NCBI GenBank assembly: GCA_020355945.1 | Contig: CP070627.1 | Span: forward strand, 548,367 to 562,668 | Direction of reading: 5' to 3' | Origin: Candidatus Aminicenantota bacterium | Lineage (GTDB): Bacteria; Acidobacteriota; Aminicenantia; UBA2199 | Length of the DNA: 14,302 nucleotides | Shown here: piece by piece, positions 1 through 7,001 of the stretch | How positions within the stretch are numbered: position 1 is the first letter of the stretch | Layout: the number at the start of each line of letters is the position of its first letter | Made by a program: the position numbers and the translations under genes | Notes under the pieces: model-generated | The model's database searches: none | What the model saw: only the letters and a program-made list of their open reading frames with translations | What the model was told of the DNA's origin: nothing

Positions 1-125
1 GCCATCCCCTCTACCATGATAAATAGGCTGCTGTGAAAAAACCCAAACGCCCCGGCGGCAATCCCCAGGGCAATCTGAAACGGGACCCCGATCACCGTAT
101 GGCCTACCCTGAAGGGAACATCCAT
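1..125 (-). CDS. possible 5' end of an unrecognised membrane protein (partial, runs off left edge)
   Basis: On the minus strand an ATG at 125 opens a frame that stays open to the left edge of the window, about 41 codons. It encodes a short polar start (MDVPFRVGHTV) followed by a hydrophobic, glycine/alanine-rich stretch (IGVPFQIALGIAAGAFGFF) that could be a membrane helix. There is no good SD before the ATG; an in-frame GTG about ten codons further in has a weak purine-rich stretch ahead of it. The frame lies in the same direction as, and downstream of, the HEAT/cyclophilin gene. It is too short to assign to a family and could be chance; another minus-strand frame here closes within about 54 codons. 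Confidence 0.25.
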   Translation of the reverse strand, partial: MDVPFRVGHTVIGVPFQIALGIAAGAFGFFHSSLFIMVEGM

Positions 126-202
126 GATGTAAGAAAAAAAAGGTGCCAAGCCAAAACGCCAAGAACGCCATGAAAAAAATAAAAGAATATAAATAAACAT
201 TG

Positions 203-239
203 AACCACCCTAAACCGGACAACCCGGAACCAGGTGGTT
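203..239 (-). terminator. possible hairpin terminator overlapping the cyclophilin gene stop codon
   Basis: Read on the minus strand, AACCACC (239-233) pairs with GGTGGTT (209-203) as a perfect 7-bp stem. The loop contains two CCGG motifs that could form an inner stem. A T-rich stretch follows, interrupted by other bases. The first stem arm begins inside the TAA stop codon of the HEAT/cyclophilin gene. Placement and stem suggest a transcription terminator, but the T tract is not a clean run. Confidence 0.4.
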
Positions 240-2239
240 TATTTTTGAATTAATTCAAATCCCAGGATTTTATCCCCGATTTCAATTTTGTGCACCACCT
301 CCATTCCTGCTGCCACTTTAGCAAAGATGGTGTACCTGCCGTCTAAATGAGGCGTGGGCGAATGAGTAATGAACCACTGGCTGCCTTCGGTGTCTTTACC
401 GGCAGAGGCCATGCCCACTGAACCTTCATCATAGTAAAGAGGTCCCAGTTCCGAACCAATAGTAAAGGCAGGCCCTCCTACCCCATCCCCGCGGGGACAA
501 CCATCCTGAATGACAAAATTAGGTACCACCCGGTGAACAACACCCTGCTTATAAAAATTTTCCTTAATCAATTTAACGAAATTAGATACCGAACCTGGCG
601 CATCATTAACCAGGAGCTGAATCGTTATGTCTCCTTTGCCGGTTTTTAGCCGGACACGCTGATCCGGAGGTATGGACGCAGCCAATTCCCAATCAATGGG
701 GTGGTTTTTCAAGGGTGAAGGGGAGGCGGAGACCCGGGTGCCGTTGAAAAAATTAATGGTCTTTCGCAGTTCCAACCAACCTTCAAGGTCTTCCGGTAAT
801 TGACAGCCCTTCAATGCCGTGGATAAAAAACCGGTATCGGTATAAATTTGCTTAAAATTCATTACCGGATCCCGTAAAATCCCGGCAGCAAATAAAATTA
901 AAGCCGGATCACCGGACTCTACGGCCCGTTTGAAAATATCGGCAAATATGTTGAGCATCTTTTCATCTTCTTTAACCCTGCGGCTCATTTCCACCAACGC
1001 ATCCATCCCATAAGTACTTATCACCGGAATCTTACCCACATTGGCAAAGGTTTGGGATTCCACGAATGGATAATTGGTTATATCCCCGGCCAGGGCTTTT
1101 AGAAGGGAAGCCTTTTCATAATTGTTCACCGATTTTTTATAGGCGGTTATGATCCAATCGGAAATTTTCTTTTTATCTCTTTTAGTGGTGACAAACTTTA
1201 ATGCAGCAGCCAGCATGTTAGTCCGGGGACGCCAGTCGTTCATTTTTTTTGCCCTTTCAAAATACAGGACCGCATCCGCTTCCCTTCCATTGCCCGAGAA
1301 ATATTCCGAAGCAGTGACGGCAATATTCACATCCTTATGAGAAACCATTTCAAGAAAGAGAGCTTTTATGTCGGTATAATTAAACCTGCCCAGTACCCGG
1401 AGAGCATTGACTATGATGCGGTAATCCAATCCAGGACCTGAAGTTAAAATCGATTTTAAATACTGCAAAACCTCCGGTCGCGGGGCTTTACCCAAAGCTA
1501 ATACCAGGGCCATCCGCGTATGGAGGTTTTGTTCGATTTCACAGGCCCGGATTAATTGCCGGTGGTAAGTGCTGAGGTCAATTCCCCCGGTTCGGGCCAG
1601 GTAATGGGCCGCAATAAAACGGACCTTCTCGGGCATCTCCGGTTTGATTAACTCAAACGCTAAAGCAGTGCCCTGGCCGGAAATAACCTGGTGTAAAGCA
1701 AAACGGTAAATACCCCAGGCCTGGCCGGTTAATAGTAACGGTTGGTTTTTGTCTATTTCCAGTCCGGTAATAAAGGACAAACCGTTCCGGGTACCACATT
1801 TACCAATGGCTTCCAGGATATCCTTTTTAACTTTTGGAGATGATTCACTGGTATAAGCGTTAATAAGTAGGGGTTCGGCTTTTTTGTTTTTTAGCTGTCC
1901 CAATGCATATGCGGCAGCGGAGCGGACCGTTTCGCGTCCATCGCTCAGCAGGGCAGCCAAAGGCTCAATCGCCTCCGGCGCCTGCAGGGAAGCAAATCCA
2001 ATGGCTGCAGCTTTTCGGTATTGGGCATGCTTATCCTGTAAATAAACCCTCAAGCCGCTGGCATCTCGCTGGTTCTGCAGCGTGTAAATCCGCTGGAGCG
2101 TCTTGTCTTGAAACATATTTCCCTGCACACTTGCGGCTTTTTCTTCGGCTTCACCTTCGCTGGAACCGTTACCACAAGAAATCATTACCAAACTTAATAC
2201 CAATAGTCCTAATACTTTCAATTTTAAAAAATAATTCAT
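239..2239 (-). CDS. HEAT-repeat lipoprotein with C-terminal cyclophilin-type peptidyl-prolyl cis-trans isomerase domain
   Basis: Product of 666 residues. The N-terminus is a lipoprotein signal: a hydrophobic stretch after MNYFLKLK ending in the lipobox VMISC, so it is probably a lipid-anchored envelope protein. Residues about 50-450 are helical HEAT-like repeats, clearest in the first 150 (for example KAAAIGFASL and VRSAAAYALGQL). Residues about 523-666 form a cyclophilin domain with VVHRVVPNFVIQDG, GSVGMAS and GSQWFITHSPTPHLDGRYTIF, so the catalytic Arg and the second aromatic of the QFF motif (here QWF) are kept; the cyclosporin-contact Trp is His, common in bacteria. The expected role is prolyl isomerisation or folding of envelope proteins, with HEAT repeats as a protein-binding scaffold (inference). 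The start at 2239 is chosen over an in-frame ATG at 2263 because AAAGGAGT lies six bases before it. It has its own promoter and is apparently monocistronic. Confidence 0.9.
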   Translation of the reverse strand: MNYFLKLKVLGLLVLSLVMISCGNGSSEGEAEEKAASVQGNMFQDKTLQRIYTLQNQRDASGLRVYLQDKHAQYRKAAAIGFASLQAPEAIEPLAALLSDGRETVRSAAAYALGQLKNKKAEPLLINAYTSESSPKVKKDILEAIGKCGTRNGLSFITGLEIDKNQPLLLTGQAWGIYRFALHQVISGQGTALAFELIKPEMPEKVRFIAAHYLARTGGIDLSTYHRQLIRACEIEQNLHTRMALVLALGKAPRPEVLQYLKSILTSGPGLDYRIIVNALRVLGRFNYTDIKALFLEMVSHKDVNIAVTASEYFSGNGREADAVLYFERAKKMNDWRPRTNMLAAALKFVTTKRDKKKISDWIITAYKKSVNNYEKASLLKALAGDITNYPFVESQTFANVGKIPVISTYGMDALVEMSRRVKEDEKMLNIFADIFKRAVESGDPALILFAAGILRDPVMNFKQIYTDTGFLSTALKGCQLPEDLEGWLELRKTINFFNGTRVSASPSPLKNHPIDWELAASIPPDQRVRLKTGKGDITIQLLVNDAPGSVSNFVKLIKENFYKQGVVHRVVPNFVIQDGCPRGDGVGGPAFTIGSELGPLYYDEGSVGMASAGKDTEGSQWFITHSPTPHLDGRYTIFAKVAAGMEVVHKIEIGDKILGFELIQK

Positions 2240-2245
2240 ATTGCC

Positions 2246-2253
2246 ACTCCTTT
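2246..2253 (-). promoter_or_regulatory. ribosome binding site deciding the start of the HEAT/cyclophilin gene
   Basis: AAAGGAGT on the minus strand sits six bases before the ATG at 2239 and lies between it and the upstream in-frame ATG at 2263. It therefore supports the shorter protein, which also begins directly with the lipoprotein signal. Confidence 0.75.
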
Positions 2254-2288
2254 CAATGTTCATATTGTTATAAACAAAGGATAGTCTT

Positions 2289-2317
2289 ATTTTATAAAAA
2301 TGAAAAGGTATTGTAAA
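2289..2317 (-). promoter_or_regulatory. sigma70-type promoter for the HEAT/cyclophilin gene
   Basis: On the minus strand TTTACA (2317-2312) and TAAAAT (2294-2289) are separated by exactly 17 bases; each matches five of six consensus positions. Transcription would start near 2283, giving a leader of about 44 bases. The leader contains the small palindrome TTGTT-ATA-AACAA (2265-2277), of unknown meaning. Confidence 0.65.
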
Positions 2318-2375
2318 GGAAAAATAATGGTTTTAGTTCTTAAAAGTTCTTGTCCGGAATTTGTAATTTGAGCTT

Positions 2376-2449
<74 letters not shown>

Positions 2450-2482
2450 ATTCAAATGTTTTTTTTGAATTCTCAGGTGTTT

Positions 2483-2511
2483 ATTTTACCACACTTTATC
2501 AAACCAAACAA
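2483..2511 (-). promoter_or_regulatory. candidate promoter for tRNA-Pro
   Basis: On the minus strand TTGTTT (2511-2506) and TAAAAT (2488-2483) are 17 bases apart. The -10 is good, the -35 matches only in TTG. The start would lie about 27 bases before the mature tRNA. Confidence 0.45.
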
Positions 2512-2558
2512 GCTGAAAACGTAACCAAAATCCACCGTCATTGAACGGACCCCAGGGG

Positions 2559-2607
2559 CGAACCTCTGCAGTCTCTCATGATACGAACCTCGCCCGGAGA
2601 CTCATGA
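2559..2607. repeat. two imperfect direct repeats of about 23-24 bases near tRNA-Pro
   Basis: CGAACCTC followed about eight or nine bases later by CTCATGA occurs twice in a row, at 2559-2581 and 2584-2607. The reverse complement of the first part, GAGGTTCG, resembles the T-arm of the neighbouring tRNA. The stretch lies between the tRNA promoter and the sigma gene and has no clear coding capacity. Function unknown. Confidence 0.4.
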
Positions 2608-2705
2608 AAAGAATTAATCCTGAAGGCTTCCAACCCGGCTAAAAATTTTTTTTGTTTCAACTTTTTCACTTTTCTGTTGTATTTATTATATGAGGATGGT
2701 AACGT

Positions 2706-3278
2706 ATGAACATGAACACGTGGGTTGAACGATTCTACATATTTGCCCGGTCAGCATCTGATGAAACCCAGCGAACAAGACTATTCCAATTCATCTGGCA
2801 GGGCTACAGCAAAAAAATCTATTTCTATATTTCTAAAATCATCCCTTTAGATCATCTCTATGTCGATGACCTTTTCCAGGAAATCATGATAAAAATTTAC
2901 CACCACCTGCACACCTTTAACCCCCTCTACTCTCTAAAATCCTGGATATATAAAATTACCAAAAATCACTGTCTCAATTTTATCAAAAGCAAAGAAGAGA
3001 AAATACATTCCTCTAAAGAACCGGAATATGACCTGACTAATGTGCCGGAACCCCAAAACCCGGAAAATCATTTTTTCAATGATGAGTTGATGGAAGAAAT
3101 CCATCGATTTACAAAGACATTGGAACCCATGGATAAAGAGATATTCTATTTGCGATTCTATGAAAACCTGAGATACAAAACCATCAGTGAAATGATGGAT
3201 ATGAAAATAAATACAGTCAAATCCAGGGTTCATTTAATAAAGTTAAATTTAAAAAATAAGTTGGGAGGTGGAGGATGA
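2706..3278 (+). CDS. RNA polymerase sigma factor, ECF subfamily
   Basis: Product of 190 residues, the usual ECF length. Sigma region 2 spans about residues 20-100, with DLFQEIMIKIYHHLHTF and SLKSWIYKITKNHCLNFIKS, the conserved surface for the -10 element and core polymerase. Region 4 spans about 130-187, with LEPMDKEIFYLRFYENL followed by the helix-turn-helix KTISEMMDMKINTVKSRVHL that reads the -35 element. No extra domain is present. GAGG lies ten bases before the ATG; a second in-frame ATG two codons on is possible. The stop overlaps the next start by four bases (ATGA), so the two are translationally coupled. It probably directs polymerase to a small regulon under control of the membrane protein encoded next. 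The gene is very A+T-rich. No clear housekeeping promoter lies upstream; autoregulation from an ECF-type promoter is possible but not shown. Confidence 0.9.
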   Translation: MNMNTWVERFYIFARSASDETQRTRLFQFIWQGYSKKIYFYISKIIPLDHLYVDDLFQEIMIKIYHHLHTFNPLYSLKSWIYKITKNHCLNFIKSKEEKIHSSKEPEYDLTNVPEPQNPENHFFNDELMEEIHRFTKTLEPMDKEIFYLRFYENLRYKTISEMMDMKINTVKSRVHLIKLNLKNKLGGGG

Positions 3279-3628
3279 AAAGATTAAAGAGAAAAATCAG
3301 GGCATATTTTGATCACCAGGTAGAAAGACAAAAGCTGCCCATGGATATTAACGCGGTTTACCCTTCTGTTCCTATTTCTTCTGATACTTTTCGTATCGTT
3401 CACGACAAAAGAAAAACGTTTGTACAAAGTTTTGTGTTTAACACGGCTGTTGTTCTTTGCCTGGTTGTTCTTTTAATTGTGAATGCCAATATATCCGAAT
3501 CATTGCAAAAGCAGGCTCCCTTCAATTATGAATTACGGGAAGTTGAAAAACGAGTCACAGATGCCCTGGAGCGATTTCATGCATCCATAAAGCAAGCCCA
3601 TTTCAATTCCAGTAAAAATAGAAAATAA
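3275..3628 (+). CDS. small single-pass membrane protein, probable anti-sigma factor
   Basis: Product of 117 residues: a basic N-terminal cytoplasmic part (about 1-48), one membrane helix (about 50-72, FVFNTAVVLCLVVLLIVNA) and a helical C-terminal part with alternating charges (about 75-112), probably outside the membrane. It overlaps the sigma gene by four bases and has a very strong SD (GGAGGTGGAGG). This order and topology are typical for an antagonist that holds an ECF sigma factor at the membrane, so that is the assignment. The sequence does not show the HxxxCxxC zinc motif of ZAS-type anti-sigma factors, and the cytoplasmic part is short, so it would be an unusual class. Function rests on context, not on recognised homology. 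Confidence 0.55.
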   Translation: MKRLKRKIRAYFDHQVERQKLPMDINAVYPSVPISSDTFRIVHDKRKTFVQSFVFNTAVVLCLVVLLIVNANISESLQKQAPFNYELREVEKRVTDALERFHASIKQAHFNSSKNRK

Positions 3629-3640
3629 AGGAGGTAAATA

Positions 3641-4153
3641 ATGAAAAAAACATCTGTCATTTATTATTTAATCTCGTTGGTTTTGTTCTTTTACCTGGTG
3701 AGGTTGTCCATTGGTTCAGCCATTTTTGATGTGTTGGCTCCTCGTGTTCTCACATTATTTTACATCTTATTTCCAGTGATATTTTTGTTATTGACTCACT
3801 TCAGTCCGGCGGAGATCATCAGGGCTTTTAAACTGGCGGGAAGGAATAGTGGAGGGACAAAGGGCGAATTAGAGAATGCAGCGCTTTTTTTTCATACTGC
3901 GCAGCGATTCTTTGTCACTGTGGCCATCATTGGGGTCATTATTTTGATCATCTGGTACCTGGCTGGTGGATTTGATGCGGGTCAAGGCCCTCCCAGGATT
4001 GCAAATGCGGTTTTAATCATAATCGGTGCGATATGGTATCCATTATTTTTTATCCTGGTTATCTGTTTGCCTTTCAGGAGTGCTATCCGGAAGAAGTTGA
4101 ATGAATTGGAATCCCTCGGCCAGGATGGATTGGGAAGCCCGCAGGCTAAATAA
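3641..4153 (+). CDS. four-helix inner-membrane protein of unknown function
   Basis: Product of 170 residues with four predicted membrane helices, at about 5-25, 32-53, 91-113 and 122-147. A cytoplasm-like loop (about 54-88, with AEIIRAFKLAGR and GELENAALFFHTAQRFF) separates the two pairs, and the tail is charged. The layout, with a long charged loop and a late pair of helices around GPPRIANAVLIIIGAIWYPLFF, is loosely like MotA/TolQ/ExbB-type proton-channel subunits, but no diagnostic motif was recognised. A near-perfect SD (AAAGGAGGT) precedes the ATG, and the gap to the previous gene is 12 bases, so it is the third gene of the sigma operon. It may be a signal sensor or a target of the sigma system (inference). 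Confidence 0.6.
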   Translation: MKKTSVIYYLISLVLFFYLVRLSIGSAIFDVLAPRVLTLFYILFPVIFLLLTHFSPAEIIRAFKLAGRNSGGTKGELENAALFFHTAQRFFVTVAIIGVIILIIWYLAGGFDAGQGPPRIANAVLIIIGAIWYPLFFILVICLPFRSAIRKKLNELESLGQDGLGSPQAK

Positions 4154-4163
4154 AAAGTTTTGC

Positions 4164-4197
4164 GGGGGGATAAGTAAAACTTCTTGCCTGTCCCCCC
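4164..4197 (+). terminator. G/C hairpin after the sigma operon, possible terminator
   Basis: GGGGGGA (4164-4170) pairs with TCCCCCC (4191-4197) just after the stop of the four-helix membrane protein. A competing pairing AAGTTTT/AAAACTT (about 4156-4182) overlaps the left arm. No T run follows, so this is not a standard intrinsic terminator; it may still end or protect the transcript. Confidence 0.35.
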
Positions 4198-4244
4198 CAA
4201 TCTCCAATCCTCCTATCCCATTAAAAAAAAGTTTAAAAAGTTTG

Positions 4245-4273
4245 TTGAAAAAAATGTAAAAATATATTATGAT
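4245..4273 (+). promoter_or_regulatory. sigma70-type promoter for the peptide/radical SAM unit
   Basis: TTGAAA (4245-4250) and TATGAT (4268-4273) are separated by exactly 17 bases in an A+T-rich stretch. The start would be near 4280, giving a leader of about 60 bases. An overlapping alternative, TTGTTG with TATTAT, also has 17-base spacing. The promoter separates the peptide gene from the upstream sigma operon. Confidence 0.6.
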
Positions 4274-4280
4274 ATAACAT

Positions 4281-4305
4281 CCTGGATTGCCCGGTTAAGT
4301 CCAGG
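4281..4305 (+). promoter_or_regulatory. 5'-terminal hairpin in the leader of the peptide gene
   Basis: CCTGGA (4281-4286) pairs perfectly with TCCAGG (4300-4305) around a 13-base loop. The hairpin would sit at the very 5' end of the transcript predicted from the promoter at 4245-4273. It could stabilise the mRNA or be a protein-binding site. It is far too small to be a cobalamin riboswitch. Confidence 0.4.
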
Positions 4306-4339
4306 CAGCCCAAAAATTGAAAAAAATAAGGAGTAGAAG

Positions 4340-4555
4340 ATGAGCGGCAGCCAAACAATTAACGAGATGCTGGGCACAACGTTCGGAAATGAAAGAAGTG
4401 CAAGACTAAGGAATAAAATCAGTTGTGCCTATAAAAATGGAACACGAGGAGAAAAACTCAGCGTATATCTTAAGGGTGTCATAAAAGAAGAAGGTATGAG
4501 CGGGGAGTACACCACCCCACTTCATATTATTATTGTCTATCCACACAACGAATAA
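4340..4555 (+). CDS. 71-aa peptide, candidate substrate of the downstream radical SAM enzyme
   Basis: Product of 71 residues with no recognised family. A good SD (AAGGAG) lies six bases before the ATG, and a promoter with a matching start site stands upstream, so the gene is probably expressed. The peptide is soluble, without signal or membrane segment. The N-terminal half is polar and charged (NEMLGTTFG, NERSARLRNK) and contains the only cysteine (ISCAYK). The C-terminal end changes character: EGMSGEYTTP followed by LHIIIVYPHNE, rich in beta-branched residues with Tyr, Pro and His. It lies 40 bases ahead of a radical SAM enzyme with a SPASM-like tail, a layout typical of ribosomal peptide precursors and their maturases. 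The precursor role is an inference from context; it could instead be a small regulator or accessory protein. Confidence 0.5.
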   Translation: MSGSQTINEMLGTTFGNERSARLRNKISCAYKNGTRGEKLSVYLKGVIKEEGMSGEYTTPLHIIIVYPHNE

Positions 4556-4595
4556 AATATCTATCCGTTATTTACGTGGGATTTAATATGATGTG

Positions 4596-6833
4596 ATGAA
4601 TCAGTGCATCTTTGTTTACCCTCCTGCCACATCGTTTTCGGCAGAGGTGGGAGGACACTTTAATTTGTGCCTGGGAGCTGCTTACTGCATTTCTTTCCTG
4701 GTTCAAAATGGATGGAAAGCAGGACCAATATTAACAAATAAACCTGTCAATGTCAGCGAATGCATGAAGCAAATCCTGGCGAATAAACCGAAAGTCGTTG
4801 GATTTACAGTTTATGATTCCAATTATTGTTCGTGCCAATTAATTGCCAGGTCCCTGAAGAAAGCGGCCCCCGATATTATCATTCTCTTTGGGGGTCCAAC
4901 AGCCTCGGTTCAAGCGAAACCCATTTTAGAAATGAATGATTTTGTAGATATATGTGTCCGCAATGAAGGAGAAGAGACTTGCCTCGAATTGATGTTTTTA
5001 CTGGATGATATGAATTTCGATTTGAAAAAAACGTCTGCATCCGCATGCCTGGAAAAAATTAAAGGGATAACCTACCGGGTGGAGAATACCATTCGCGAAA
5101 ATCCGGGAAGAGATATTCTATTGGTCAACCGAAATGTCCGCGACTTTCTTGATAAATACCCTTCACCCTATCTCAACGGTCTTTTGGATTCCCCTGAACT
5201 GGGAATAATAACAGCCAGAGGATGTAACCAGCACTGCATCTATTGCAACTGTGCTGTCATATCGAATCGTATCATTGCCACCCATTCAATAGATCGAGTA
5301 ATCGAAGAATTGGATTATATTTCAAAAAAATTCGGCAGTCTTGATCCAGGCCTGGTAAACATATTTGACGATGCGTTTACCTTAATACCCAGCCGCGCCC
5401 TGGAAATTTGCAATCGAATAATTGAAAACAAAATTAAGCTCCCCTTATCTTGCGGGACCAGGTGCGACAAAGTGAATGAAGAATTGTTGGAAAAAATGAA
5501 AGAAGCCGGTTTTAAATCCATTGCATTTTCCCTGGAAAGTGCAGTGCCGCGGCTGCTGCGAATAATCGGAAAAGTTCATCCCCCTACCACCAAACAGGAC
5601 CCCAATTTTGAAAAAGAAAAAGAATTTATCGAGAAATTAAGAAAATACACGGCATACGCCAAAAAAATAGGAATAGAAGCTGTAAGTGCCAGTATAATGA
5701 TCGGTTTACCCACAGAAACCCGGGAGGAAGGCAGACAAACCCTGGAAATGATTCGCTCACTGGGTGACAGCCTGGATAATTACGTCCATAATATATTCCA
5801 AATATTCCCCGGGACACCTGTTTTTTTCAATCATGAAGCAAGGGGCATGAAACTAGTACAGTATGATAACCGGATTCATTACCAGACAATACACAACTAT
5901 GATACCAACAGCATCAAACCGGCCCCCGGGTCAAACCTGGAAGAAGCTGCCGCCAGCCAGGGCAGGTTGAGCATCAAGTCCCTGGCACTATTCACTTCTA
6001 ATAAAAGTGCCGCTGGTTTTTTTACTAAACTTATCCTATGGGCAGATATTATTTCAAAGGAACTTATTTTTTGGCTGCAAAAGTATATGGCTGTTGATGG
6101 AAAGATAATACAGGTTTGCTCGAACCTGGACAGTGCCCGACAGTATCTCGAGTATAACCGGCATAACCTACACAAATATATCTCTCCCACCATGTTTCAT
6201 CCTGTTTTTTATCAAACCGCCGCGAAAAATGCTACCAATGGTACGATTACTCTTACCCCTTTTAAAAGGCAAATCCATGGACAACAAATCGGTTTCAAGA
6301 TAAAGTTGGTGAATACCAAAACCGGTCTCTTATGCACCCGTCCTGGAATCGATCCGTCACAAACCATAGGCATTGATAGAGAAAAGGAAGATGTTCTCCA
6401 ATTACATAACATCCTGGCTCACCTTGCCGATAAAGACAACGCGGCCGAATACTTATTTGATACTCATTTCACCCCTTATATTAGCACTTTATGCAGATGG
6501 GAGAATAAAATACCCAACTGCCAATCACTGGAGACAGTTATTGTGGATTCCCATAACAATGTCAAAACCTGTTGGAATGGAACCCCGATTGGGAAAGTGG
6601 GCATGACTTTTAATGAACTATTGGAAAATCTGCGAGATATTCATCGAACCATTGAAAATAAAAGAGATTGCCTGAACTGCAAGAAGCAGGCTGAATGTGC
6701 CAGATGTATCTTTTCTGCCCCCTTGACTGCCAATGAATACTGTGATTTAAAAAAGAACCATGACACCGTGGACTCAGCAGAATTACTACGCACCTTCGAC
6801 TCTTTCAAAGAATTAAAACAGACGACTCAATAA
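4596..6833 (+). CDS. B12-binding-like radical SAM enzyme with SPASM-like C-terminal domain, putative peptide maturase
   Basis: Product of 745 residues. Residues about 1-140 resemble the Rossmann-like cobalamin-binding domain of class B radical SAM enzymes (CIFVYPP start, VVGFTVYDSNY, IILFGGPTAS, VRNEGEETCLEL). The radical SAM core, about 200-420, begins with ITARGCNQHCIYCNC: the CX3CX2C iron-sulfur motif is Cys210, Cys214 and Cys217. The middle, about 430-630, is not recognised. The C-terminus carries VDSHNNVKTCWNG, then CX2CX5CX2C (692-704) and a last Cys at 716, very like a SPASM domain holding an auxiliary iron-sulfur cluster. Known relatives methylate unreactive carbons or modify peptides; peptide modification is inferred from the tail and the adjacent 71-aa peptide. 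The ATG at 4596 is preferred to the adjacent in-frame GTG at 4593. The SD is weak (GTGGGA, far upstream), so expression may be low or coupled to the peptide gene. Confidence 0.85.
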   Translation: MNQCIFVYPPATSFSAEVGGHFNLCLGAAYCISFLVQNGWKAGPILTNKPVNVSECMKQILANKPKVVGFTVYDSNYCSCQLIARSLKKAAPDIIILFGGPTASVQAKPILEMNDFVDICVRNEGEETCLELMFLLDDMNFDLKKTSASACLEKIKGITYRVENTIRENPGRDILLVNRNVRDFLDKYPSPYLNGLLDSPELGIITARGCNQHCIYCNCAVISNRIIATHSIDRVIEELDYISKKFGSLDPGLVNIFDDAFTLIPSRALEICNRIIENKIKLPLSCGTRCDKVNEELLEKMKEAGFKSIAFSLESAVPRLLRIIGKVHPPTTKQDPNFEKEKEFIEKLRKYTAYAKKIGIEAVSASIMIGLPTETREEGRQTLEMIRSLGDSLDNYVHNIFQIFPGTPVFFNHEARGMKLVQYDNRIHYQTIHNYDTNSIKPAPGSNLEEAAASQGRLSIKSLALFTSNKSAAGFFTKLILWADIISKELIFWLQKYMAVDGKIIQVCSNLDSARQYLEYNRHNLHKYISPTMFHPVFYQTAAKNATNGTITLTPFKRQIHGQQIGFKIKLVNTKTGLLCTRPGIDPSQTIGIDREKEDVLQLHNILAHLADKDNAAEYLFDTHFTPYISTLCRWENKIPNCQSLETVIVDSHNNVKTCWNGTPIGKVGMTFNELLENLRDIHRTIENKRDCLNCKKQAECARCIFSAPLTANEYCDLKKNHDTVDSAELLRTFDSFKELKQTTQ

Positions 6834-6933
6834 TCTGCGGTCAAAGCCGTTTCTACCTGAATTTCCTATCAAATTTTCTTGAACTGCCGGAACTTGCTGC
6901 CAGTGGATTTTATCCTGGGCTGGAATTTTGCAT

Positions 6934-6963
6934 TTGCTTTATCACCGTGCTTTGTGTTAAAAT
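6934..6963 (+). promoter_or_regulatory. weak candidate promoter upstream of the epimerase gene
   Basis: TTGCTT (6934-6939) and TAAAAT (6958-6963) are 18 bases apart. The -10 is good and the -35 poor. It lies just before repeat copy A, so a transcript from here would carry the repeat hairpin in its leader. Confidence 0.3.
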
Positions 6964-7001
6964 CACAGGAGTTCGTCATGAGGTCGCGGCCTCTTCTGGA
7001 G

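Noticed and set aside
1903..2316. Open frame of 137 codons on the plus strand over the start of the HEAT/cyclophilin gene
   Set aside because: It is antisense to the HEAT repeats and crosses the promoter of the real gene; its product resembles no protein I know.
4280..4339. Possible cobalamin riboswitch ahead of the B12/radical SAM unit
   Set aside because: The leader is only about 60 bases, and no B12-box-like sequence or multi-helix fold is visible.
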